18,148 nt of DNA from CBFDBT01 sp965603115. GTDB taxonomy: Bacteria > Pseudomonadota > Alphaproteobacteria > Sphingomonadales > Kordiimonadaceae. The notes under the pieces were generated by a model. That model saw only the letters and a program-made list of their open reading frames with translations, made no database searches and was not told the DNA's origin. The stretch is taken from positions 1-18,148 of the forward strand of contig CBFDBT010000037.1 in assembly GCA_965603115.1 (NCBI GenBank), written 5' to 3'. The translations under genes and the position numbers were made by a program. Positions within the stretch are counted from its first letter, which is position 1, and the number at the start of each line of letters is the position of its first letter. Of the stretch, positions 1-5,698 are shown piece after piece.

Positions 1-1
1 G

Positions 2-400
2 GCTGGTAAAATGACTTTCATTGGTCGCGCAAGCTCTGGGAATACGCTCACTATGGATGCCGGCGCTGGTGCTGGTGGCCTTGGTATGGGGCATAGCCCA
101 ATGGACTTGTTGCTAATGGGAGCAGGGGGCTGTGCTAGCATTGATGTGGTGATGATACTTGAAAAAGGTCGTCAAAATGTCACAGACTGTGAAGTTGTTG
201 TCACCGGTGATCGCGCCGATGAAATGCCAAAAGTTTACACCGATATTCACATGCATTTTGTGGTGAAGGGTAAAGACCTTAAGGAGGCTGCGGTTGAGCG
301 CGCGGTTAAGCTTTCCATGGATAAATATTGCTCGGCGTCAGCTATGCTCGCTAAGGCTGCTAACCTTTCCTATGACTGGGAAGTGGTTGAAACTGCATAA
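2..400 (+). CDS. OsmC/YhfA-family protein, 5' end outside window
   Basis: The protein belongs to the OsmC/Ohr superfamily of small thiol-dependent peroxidase-like proteins and is closest in my recollection to E. coli YhfA. Seen here: a glycine-rich GAGGCASIDVV segment carrying the first family cysteine (residue 41 counted from the ATG at position 11), and a second cysteine in DKYCSAS (residue 107). These are the two positions that form the reactive pair in OsmC proteins. The reading frame is open to the window edge, and YhfA proteins carry roughly ten residues (a VKWVEG-like strand) before the TF(I/L)G motif. The ATG at 11 is therefore probably internal and the true start lies upstream. It ends with TAA at 398-400. 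The physiological substrate of the YhfA branch is not well established, so only the family is asserted. Nothing in the downstream sequence suggests an operon partner. Confidence 0.85.
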   Translation, partial: AGKMTFIGRASSGNTLTMDAGAGAGGLGMGHSPMDLLLMGAGGCASIDVVMILEKGRQNVTDCEVVVTGDRADEMPKVYTDIHMHFVVKGKDLKEAAVERAVKLSMDKYCSASAMLAKAANLSYDWEVVETA

Positions 401-428
401 GACTCATCTTTATTTCACGCTAACGCGT

Positions 429-625
429 GGCGCGTAGTCACGCTTGCCTTCGGAGCTAAAGCTTTCACTATTTTCATATCCTCGCTCCGCTGCGGGCGCG
501 TAGTCACGCTTGCCTCAGGCACAAATGCTTTCGGATTAGTGGTTACTCTTGTAAGATTGAATATCCGAAACAGCTTTTGCTGGTGAGGCAAGAACACTCG
601 TGTTCGCTCGCAGCGAAGCGAGGAT
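429..625. repeat. Nested inverted and direct repeat, palindromic-element-like
   Basis: A 21-bp sequence occurs as a perfect direct repeat at 429-449 and 495-515. Around and inside the second copy lie inverted repeats. Positions 478-498 match the reverse complement of 605-625 at 19 of 21 bases (core CCTCGCT(C/T)CGCTGCG). Positions 509-517 (CTTGCCTCA) pair perfectly with 584-592 (TGAGGCAAG). A small GAACAC-TC-GTGTTC hairpin sits at 592-605. The transcript could fold into a stem of about 148 nt. The region breaks into a short minus-strand frame with repeated ASVTTR words, which I regard as translated repeat rather than a gene. This composition fits a dispersed palindromic or MITE-like repeat; whether other genomic copies exist cannot be seen here. 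Confidence 0.6.
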
Positions 626-643
626 TATATCAAGAAATACTTA

Positions 644-700
644 TTTCGTTAATTTACGAAACATGCTTGACACGCTTCCATTAGTTCGGTAGTCTCCGAA
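644..700. promoter_or_regulatory. Two TTCG-N8-CGAA inverted repeats, candidate ArsR/SdpR-type operators
   Basis: Site 1 is TTTCGT-taattt-ACGAAA at 644-661. Site 2 is TTCGG-tagtct-CCGAA at 685-700. Both contain TTCG, eight bases, then CGAA, with centres exactly 40 bp apart, close to four helical turns. Site 1 lies just upstream of the predicted -35 and site 2 encloses the predicted -10. That is the geometry expected for autorepression by the ArsR-family gene starting 98 bp downstream of site 2. Binding is inferred, not shown. Confidence 0.5.
667..695 (+). promoter_or_regulatory. Predicted sigma70 promoter of the sdpR-like/sdpI-like operon
   Basis: A perfect -35 hexamer TTGACA (667-672) is followed after 17 bp by TAGTCT (690-695), a weak -10 with the key first, second and last bases conserved. 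Transcription would start near 702, leaving a leader of roughly 95 nt. The -10 lies inside an inverted repeat. Confidence 0.5.
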
Positions 701-797
701 ATACCAAAATAAAAGAGGCTGTAGCATTTTATGTATGAGGCCCGAGGCACGATAGCAGGTCTAACCATTTTGGTGGGACAGTAGGAAAGGAAGAGCA

Positions 798-1094
798 ATG
801 GCTGATGTATTTCAGGCCTTATCAAGCTCAGTGCGGCGAGACATTCTCGCCATGCTTAAAGACAGCGATATGACGGCAGGGGACATTGCCGAACATCTAA
901 ATGTTTCAAAATCAACACTTTCTGGTCACTTCAATGTTCTCAAAGCCGCTGATCTCGTGGTGACCGAGCGAGCAGGGACAACCATCACCTATTCCCTCAA
1001 TACCAGTGTGGTGGAAGACCTGATGGGTGCGGTGATGGGGATGTTTGGTAAAGATGAAGATAATAAAAATAAAGACGAAGGAGACGGACAGTGA
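798..1094 (+). CDS. ArsR-family winged-helix repressor, SdpR-like
   Basis: A 98-residue ArsR-type transcriptional regulator, closely resembling Bacillus subtilis SdpR, the autorepressor of the sdpRI immunity operon. The signature is the opening MADVFQALSSSVRRDIL, then DMTAGDIAEHLNVSKSTLSGHFNVLK (helix-turn-helix, about residues 24-49), the beta wing at about 53-67, and the ending YSLNTSVVEDLMG. No metal-binding CxC motif is present, so it is not a classical arsenic or metal sensor. The last 15 or so residues are a charged, low-complexity tail. The start is supported by GGAAAGGAAG seven to sixteen bases upstream. Its stop overlaps the start of the SdpI-like gene, so the two are coupled. In B. 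subtilis, SdpI captures SdpR at the membrane when toxin is present; whether that happens here is inference. Confidence 0.9.
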   Translation: MADVFQALSSSVRRDILAMLKDSDMTAGDIAEHLNVSKSTLSGHFNVLKAADLVVTERAGTTITYSLNTSVVEDLMGAVMGMFGKDEDNKNKDEGDGQ

Positions 1095-1759
1095 TGAGAT
1101 ATTTATGGCTAATTTGTGTATTGAGCGCGATAGTCTCTTTTGTAGTATTTCAATATATTCCAGAAGGTATAGAGTTGCCTATACATTGGGGTGCTGATGG
1201 AGCGCCAGACCGTTATAGCCCAGCATGGAAGGGGATATTCATCCCGCCTGCACTGATGGTTGTCATGACAGGTCTATTCTCAGCATTGAAATGGGTAGAG
1301 CCTCGAGCGGAAAATCTCCAAAAATCACTGCGCGCCCGCGATGGCTTTGCGCTGGCCGTAGTTTTGATGATGATTGTGATTCAAGCGGGCACTATTGGCG
1401 CTGTGATGGGATATGAAATATCCAATTTGCGCCTTGTGCTTTTTGCAGGAGGATTAGGTTTACTGGTGATGGGGAACTTTATGGGAAAAACCCGAAGTAA
1501 TTTTTTCATCGGCCTTCAAACGCCATGGACTCTAGCCAGCGAGACTGTTTGGCGCAAAACGCATCGTTTTGGTGGAAAATTACAAATTCTTGCAGGGGCT
1601 TTGATGATGACAGGAGCATTGATGCTGTCAGAAATAATTTTCAAGTATGTGGCCTTTGGAATTGTGTTGCCAGTTATACTTATCCCAGCGGCCTATAGTT
1701 GGTGGTTATGGCGTCAGGAGCAAGCTGTAGGTGATGATAGTGAGTCGAAATCAGGCTAA
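1094..1759 (+). CDS. SdpI-like DUF1648 integral membrane protein
   Basis: A membrane protein of 221 residues from the ATG at 1094; a GTG at 1091 would add one residue. The N-terminal part has the DUF1648 hallmark IPEGIELPIHWGADGAPDRY: one transmembrane helix, then the conserved P-x-H-(W/F)-x-x-x-G-x-x-D-x-(Y/W) loop. The C-terminal half carries the SdpI-type core with NFFIGLQTPWTL and W.KTHR. About six hydrophobic segments are visible. In B. subtilis, SdpI gives immunity to the SdpC cannibalism toxin and signals to SdpR. Here it overlaps the SdpR-like gene by one base (TGATG), with an AAGGAG ribosome site at 1078-1083, so both are made from one message. No SdpC-like toxin gene is visible, so the ligand is unknown; envelope-stress or orphan immunity roles are both possible. 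Confidence 0.85.
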   Translation: MRYLWLICVLSAIVSFVVFQYIPEGIELPIHWGADGAPDRYSPAWKGIFIPPALMVVMTGLFSALKWVEPRAENLQKSLRARDGFALAVVLMMIVIQAGTIGAVMGYEISNLRLVLFAGGLGLLVMGNFMGKTRSNFFIGLQTPWTLASETVWRKTHRFGGKLQILAGALMMTGALMLSEIIFKYVAFGIVLPVILIPAAYSWWLWRQEQAVGDDSESKSG

Positions 1760-1873
1760 ATTAGGATAAAAAGCATATGATTTTACATTATTTTGTAGAG
1801 CGCAAAAAAGCATAATATCGTGATATATCTATCCATATCAATGTATTACACTAAATGATTGCAAATTAGATAA

Positions 1874-1913
1874 CCCCAGATTACAGTTAATTCTTCGTTA
1901 ACAACTTCTGGGG
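1874..1913 (+). promoter_or_regulatory. Leader hairpin overlapping a ribosome binding site
   Basis: CCCCAGA (1874-1880) pairs perfectly with TCTGGGG (1907-1913). Inside it GTTAA (1886-1890) pairs with TTAAC (1898-1902) around a 7-nt loop. The downstream arm runs into the purine-rich ribosome site GGGGAGAGGG (1910-1919) for the ATG at 1923. Folding would therefore mask part of that site. There is no T-run, so it is not a terminator. Confidence 0.45.
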
Positions 1914-1922
1914 AGAGGGACT

Positions 1923-2297
1923 ATGACTGATAAACTAATGAACTGGGCTATTTTTGGCGTAACAACTGTTCTATGGGTCCACGCATACACTTGGGCTTCG
2001 GCTGAAGGACATAGCGATACAACTGGTCTGATAATGGTTAGCCTTATTACAATGTCACTTATGAATGGTAAAACAAGTGGAGATAATGGTGTTGGACATA
2101 TCATCGATGGCATTAAAGGCTGCTTGACCTTGGTGTTAGGGTGGATTGTACTTGAAATAGTACATAGTGTTCTACAAGGCTTAATTGCTACACAAAGTGT
2201 TGATGTCATGGGTACTGTTAGTAGTGTTATTGATGTAATTGTTATTGTGATTGCCTCTGTGATCGCATTTAGTGCGCTTAACGCTGTACGCGACTAG
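1923..2297 (+). CDS. Unrecognised small four-helix membrane protein, copy 1
   Basis: I do not recognise this 124-residue protein. It is strongly hydrophobic with four probable transmembrane segments (about residues 5-26, 33-49, 63-87 and 97-118), separated by a short polar loop GKTSGDNGVGH at about 49-59. It ends in LNAVRD. It is a tandem paralogue of the gene at 2498-2875: both open with a K-x-MNWAIFG block, share GKT-x-G-x-NG-x-x-H-x-I in the middle loop followed by K-x-C and GW, and end in (L/F)NAVRD. The start is supported by GGGGAGAGGG immediately upstream and by the matching length of the paralogue. A rho-independent terminator follows, so it forms its own transcription unit. The second-loop histidine and the conserved asparagine, lysine and cysteine might be functional, but no activity is claimed. 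Confidence 0.7.
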   Translation: MTDKLMNWAIFGVTTVLWVHAYTWASAEGHSDTTGLIMVSLITMSLMNGKTSGDNGVGHIIDGIKGCLTLVLGWIVLEIVHSVLQGLIATQSVDVMGTVSSVIDVIVIVIASVIAFSALNAVRD

Positions 2298-2322
2298 TAT
2301 CTTACATATCAGTTTAAAAGTT

Positions 2323-2348
2323 GGGCGGGGTTTTCCTCGCCCTTTTTT
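2323..2348 (+). terminator. Rho-independent terminator
   Basis: GGGCGGGG (2323-2330), a TTTT loop and CCTCGCCC (2335-2342) form an 8-bp stem with one G-U pair, directly followed by six T residues. It ends the message of the membrane protein at 1923-2297. Confidence 0.9.
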
Positions 2349-2393
2349 GTGCCAGAAATAGATTTAGTGCAGAATAGCAGATTCTACTATATT

Positions 2394-2421
2394 TTGTGCC
2401 TGTATAAATTATTACTACAAT
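2394..2421 (+). promoter_or_regulatory. Predicted promoter of the second membrane-protein gene
   Basis: TTGTGC (2394-2399), a 16-bp spacer and TACAAT (2416-2421; five of six consensus bases) lie between the terminator of copy 1 and the start of copy 2. This suggests that the paralogues are transcribed separately. Confidence 0.4.
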
Positions 2422-2497
2422 ATATAGGTTTCTGTTGTAACTTTTACAATTTTGGAGTATGTTTTACACCTTATCAACAATGGGAAGGTTTGGGGCT

Positions 2498-2875
2498 ATG
2501 ATGAATAAAATGATGAATTGGGCCATTTTTGGCGCACTGAGCGTTGTTTGGGTCGTGGGTATGGTATGGTTTATGACGACCTATAAGACTGAAGAGCATG
2601 TGGGTTATATGTTTGTTACTATTTTCACGCTCATACTAATTGTAGGAAAAACTGAAGGCAGTAACGGTCTCGAGCATGCTATAAATGCTTTTAAATCATG
2701 TGTGAATGGAGTGATTGGTTGGGCGGTAGCCTCTATAGTCTTTATGGTTTTATATATGTTTACTGTCGGAGACGGCTTTAATATGGCTGACCTGATCGAA
2801 GATCTGGTTCTTACAGAAATAGCTTATATAACCACATTGATTATGGGTGGCTCTTTCAACGCTGTTCGCGACTAA
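2498..2875 (+). CDS. Unrecognised small four-helix membrane protein, copy 2
   Basis: A 125-residue hydrophobic protein that I do not recognise, paralogous to the gene at 1923-2297. Shared landmarks in order are K-M-MNWAIFG (residues 4-12), the loop GKTEGSNGLEH-x-I, K-x-C with GW about seven residues later, and the C-terminal FNAVRD. Four membrane segments are likely. The frame is open from an ATG at 2459, but I chose 2498. That start aligns with the first residues of the paralogue, gives nearly the same length (125 against 124), and has GGGAAGG nine bases upstream; the ATG at 2459 has GGAG only two bases away. The hydrophobic sequence between the conserved blocks has diverged strongly, so the duplication is not recent. 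A terminator follows at 2913-2937. No function is proposed. Confidence 0.7.
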   Translation: MMNKMMNWAIFGALSVVWVVGMVWFMTTYKTEEHVGYMFVTIFTLILIVGKTEGSNGLEHAINAFKSCVNGVIGWAVASIVFMVLYMFTVGDGFNMADLIEDLVLTEIAYITTLIMGGSFNAVRD

Positions 2876-2912
2876 ACAGGGCTCAGGGGAGCGCGATTGG
2901 GGGAAAGAAATG

Positions 2913-2937
2913 CGGGGCTTTTGGCCCCGTATTTTTT
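2913..2937 (+). terminator. Rho-independent terminator
   Basis: CGGGGC (2913-2918) pairs with GCCCCG (2924-2929) across a TTTTG loop, followed by ATTTTTT. It lies between the convergent ends of the membrane-protein gene and tldD. The other strand has only a broken T-run (ATTTCTTT), so termination of tldD here would be weaker. Confidence 0.85.
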
Positions 2938-2946
2938 GTTTGAAGA

Positions 2947-4392
2947 CTACCCTGCGGTGCCGCCAACTGTCAGGCCGTCGATGCGGAGTGTTGGCTGGCC
3001 AACGCCCGCGGGTACGGTTTGTCCGCCTTTGCCGCAACTGCCAACGCCGGGGTCAAGCTTGAGGTCATTGCCGATCATGCCCACACGGGTTAGCACATCA
3101 GGGCCGTTGCCGATGAGTGTCGCACCCTTGACAGGTTCCATGATCTTGCCGCCTTTAACGCGGTAGGCTTCGGTGCAGCTAAAAACAAACTTACCGCTGG
3201 TGATGTCCACCTGACCACCGCCAAAGTTAACCGCATAAATGCCATCGTCGACACTGGCGAGAATTTCAGCCGGGTCTTTGTCACCTGCGAGCATGAAAGT
3301 ATTGGTCATGCGCGGCATGGGTTGGTGGGCAAAGCTTTCACGGCGACCATTGCCGGTGGCTTTTTCTCCCATCAGGCGCGCGTTGAGGCGGTCTTGCATA
3401 TAATTGACGAGAATGCCGTCTTCTATAAGTGTTGTGCGCTCGGTCGGCGTGCCCTCATCATCAACCGTGAGGGAACCGCGCAAGCCTTCCAGTGTTCCAT
3501 CATCGACAATTGTAACGCCTTTAGCAGCTATGCGTTCGCCCATTAAGCCTGCAAAAGCCGATGTGCCTTTGCGGTTAAAGTCGCCTTCAAGCCCGTGGCC
3601 AATGGCTTCATGCAAAAGTACGCCCGGCCAACCAGGGCCAAGCACCACTTGCATTTCACCCGCGGGAGCATCAACGGCGCGCAAATTAACGTCGCCTTGG
3701 CGAATAGCCTCGTTAACCTGTGATTGCCAGTTGGCCTCGTTAAAGAGGAAATCATAGCCACGCCGTCCACCGGCGCCTTCAGTGCCAACTTCTTGACGGT
3801 CACCGTCTCCCATAACCACAGAAACGTTCAAGCGTACGAGGGGGCGAATGTCGCGGATAATCTCGCCGCCGGAGCGAATGATTTCAACGGCTTGCCAGCT
3901 TCCAATCACAGAACAGCTCACTTGCCTAACGCGGTTATCTTGTGCACGGGCATATTCATTAATATTTTCAAGCAGCTTTACTTTTTCACCAAAGGCAATG
4001 CCGCCAATGGGGCTTTCATCTGTGTAAAGCTGTTTGTTGGTGCGAACGGGTGATAAGCTCATTTCGCCACTAGTGCCGCTGCGCACGGCCTGTACGCTCT
4101 CGGTGGCGCGTTTTATTGCGGCTTGGGAAATTTCATTGGCATGGGCATAACCGGTGCTTTCACCAACAACGCCGCGCAGCCCAAATCCTTGGGTGGTGTC
4201 AAAACTTGCAGACTTTAAACGATTGTCATCAAAGCTAAAAGCTTCTGACTGGCAAAACTCCATATAAAGCTCGCCATCATCCATGCCGGTAAGGGCATTA
4301 TTGACCAGATTTTGAGTGATAGAGGCGTCAAGGTCGGTATTGTCAAAAAACATATTCAGGGCGTTTTTGTCGTCTGTCATACTGGTATCCAT
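2947..4392 (-). CDS. tldD: TldD metalloprotease
   Basis: A 481-residue protein, the same length I recall for E. coli TldD. With its partner TldE/PmbA, TldD forms a heterodimeric zinc protease that trims unfolded peptides. It takes part in maturation of some modified peptides (microcin B17) and in degradation of the CcdA antitoxin. The zinc site is visible: HEAIGHGLEGDF at residues 261-272 (HExxxH), with the downstream GSCGKGGQ cysteine at 453, the position of the third zinc ligand in this family. Two in-frame ATGs are available (residues 1 and 5) and neither has a strong Shine-Dalgarno site; the longer is given. It is transcribed divergently from the cytochrome oxidase operon and convergently with the small membrane protein. 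Its partner tldE is not in the window, as is usual. Confidence 0.96.
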   Translation of the reverse strand: MDTSMTDDKNALNMFFDNTDLDASITQNLVNNALTGMDDGELYMEFCQSEAFSFDDNRLKSASFDTTQGFGLRGVVGESTGYAHANEISQAAIKRATESVQAVRSGTSGEMSLSPVRTNKQLYTDESPIGGIAFGEKVKLLENINEYARAQDNRVRQVSCSVIGSWQAVEIIRSGGEIIRDIRPLVRLNVSVVMGDGDRQEVGTEGAGGRRGYDFLFNEANWQSQVNEAIRQGDVNLRAVDAPAGEMQVVLGPGWPGVLLHEAIGHGLEGDFNRKGTSAFAGLMGERIAAKGVTIVDDGTLEGLRGSLTVDDEGTPTERTTLIEDGILVNYMQDRLNARLMGEKATGNGRRESFAHQPMPRMTNTFMLAGDKDPAEILASVDDGIYAVNFGGGQVDITSGKFVFSCTEAYRVKGGKIMEPVKGATLIGNGPDVLTRVGMIGNDLKLDPGVGSCGKGGQTVPAGVGQPTLRIDGLTVGGTAG

Positions 4393-4730
4393 TATGGTAA
4401 GATTGAACTATTGGCGTTATCTCGAGTGATTCTATCTTATATTAGGTATTAATGGTATAAGAAAGTCTATGGTAATAGCATAGAGATAAATGTAAAAAAA
4501 ATCAAAAGTCTTTAAGTCGCGGAAAAGTGCGATTTTTTTAAGATATAGGATAATAATTGTATTTTTATTGAAGCTAGCACTTGAGCCTTTGTAAAGCTTT
4601 GGTATAACGTGCCGCTGTCTAGGGATTGTTGAAATTTTTTCATTTCGACAAAATAATTCTGGAGATTGTGAACTACACTTATAGCTATGTGTAGAACCGT
4701 AATTTTTGGGTATTAGAGGAAAACAAAACT
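4393..4730. other. Divergent intergenic region between tldD and coxB
   Basis: This 338-bp AT-rich stretch contains no gene. It holds the predicted coxB promoter (4581-4608) and an inverted repeat CTACAC/GTGTAG with an inner ATAGCTAT (4673-4694) in the coxB leader. It also has a weak terminator-like hairpin AGTCGC/GCGATT followed by T7 (4515-4539). I could not settle on a tldD promoter on the minus strand. Confidence 0.5.
4581..4608 (+). promoter_or_regulatory. Predicted promoter of the cytochrome oxidase operon
   Basis: TTGAGC (4581-4586), a 16-bp spacer and TATAAC (4603-4608; five of six consensus bases). The start of transcription would be near 4615, leaving a leader of about 115 nt that contains the inverted repeat at 4673-4694. 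Confidence 0.45.
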
Positions 4731-5675
4731 ATGATGTTGAAAAGGCTAACTGCCGGATTTGCTACTGTTATGACGGTCGCATTGACATTTATGAACGGTG
4801 CTTATGCACAAGAAGAACGCTATGTGGCTATGCCAAAAGCTGGGGAAATGGGATTTCAAGAGCCAGTCAATGAACTGAGCCGTGATTTATTTTATTTTCA
4901 TGACGCTATATTAATGCCGATAATTACAGTGATCTCGCTGTTCGTTCTGGCATTGCTGATTTGGATATTAATCCGCTATCGCGCCAAGGCCAATCCAGTG
5001 CCGTCAAAGACAACGCACAGCACTATTTTAGAGGTGATTTGGACAGGTGTTCCAATCCTCATTCTTTTCGCAATTGGCTTTCCAAGTTTTAAACTGCTTT
5101 ATTTTCAAGACACAATTCCAGAAACTGAATTTACCATTAATGTTACGGGTAATCAGTGGAACTGGACTTATGGCTATCCTGATCATAATGACATTGAGTT
5201 TACGGCAAGCCTTGTACCAGATACAGCTTTTGAAAGTAATCCATCTGGGGAGTTTGATGCTGAAGAGAAGGCTGAAGTTGAGGAAGAACTCACACGCTTC
5301 CTTGGTCGTGCATCTCGTTTGAATGGAAGATTACTCGATACGGATTATCGCATGGTTGTGCCGGTTGATACTAAAGTTAAAATTCAGCTCACAGCCTCAG
5401 ACGTTATCCACGCTTGGACAGTGCCATCCTTTGGCGTCAAGCTTGATGCGGTTCCGGGACGCTTGAACGAAACTTGGTTCTCAGTGGATCGTATTGGTAC
5501 TTTTTACGGTCAATGTTCTGAACTCTGCGGCAAGGATCATTCCTATATGCCGATCGCTGTTGAAGTGGTCACTAAAGAAGAATTCAAAGCCTGGGTAGAG
5601 CGAGCAACAGAAGAATTTACTGATGCTGGTAATATTAAATTCGCGTCTGCAGTATCAACTGCAGCCGGCAAATAG
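4731..5675 (+). CDS. coxB: Cytochrome c oxidase subunit II
   Basis: Subunit II of the aa3-type oxidase takes electrons from cytochrome c through its binuclear CuA centre and passes them to haem a in subunit I. The 314-residue precursor begins with a secretion signal (residues 1-26, ending GAYAQ) and has two transmembrane helices (about 57-82 and 98-121). The periplasmic cupredoxin domain follows, with the aromatic NQWNWTYGY electron-entry patch at 141-149. All CuA ligands are present: H227, C262, E264, C266, H270 and M273 in the QCSELCGKDHSYMP region. An acidic insert (about 170-198, DAEEKAEVEEEL) is longer than in Paracoccus and may touch cytochrome c. Ribosome site AGAGGAAAAC lies upstream of a double ATG (4731 and 4734). 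It is the first gene of the operon, 23 bp before coxA. Confidence 0.98.
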   Translation: MMLKRLTAGFATVMTVALTFMNGAYAQEERYVAMPKAGEMGFQEPVNELSRDLFYFHDAILMPIITVISLFVLALLIWILIRYRAKANPVPSKTTHSTILEVIWTGVPILILFAIGFPSFKLLYFQDTIPETEFTINVTGNQWNWTYGYPDHNDIEFTASLVPDTAFESNPSGEFDAEEKAEVEEELTRFLGRASRLNGRLLDTDYRMVVPVDTKVKIQLTASDVIHAWTVPSFGVKLDAVPGRLNETWFSVDRIGTFYGQCSELCGKDHSYMPIAVEVVTKEEFKAWVERATEEFTDAGNIKFASAVSTAAGK

Positions 5676-5698
5676 GCTTATAAGAAAGGATACGAGTA

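Noticed and set aside
415..597. A 60-codon minus-strand frame with repeated ASVTTR words
   Set aside because: It is the translation of the direct/inverted repeat. The repeated words follow the DNA repeats, and there is no ribosome site or gene-like context.
1225..1416. A 63-codon plus-strand frame inside the SdpI-like gene
   Set aside because: It is an out-of-phase shadow of a gene with clear family motifs.
2459..2497. A 13-residue N-terminal extension of the second membrane protein
   Set aside because: GGAG is only two bases from the ATG at 2459. The paralogue's start, the matched length and a better-spaced GGGAAGG all support 2498.
4515..4539. AGTCGC/GCGATT hairpin followed by seven T residues in the tldD-coxB intergenic region
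   Set aside because: The stem is weak (one G-U pair, 8-nt loop), and no plus-strand gene lies upstream to be terminated. It is mentioned only within the intergenic entry.
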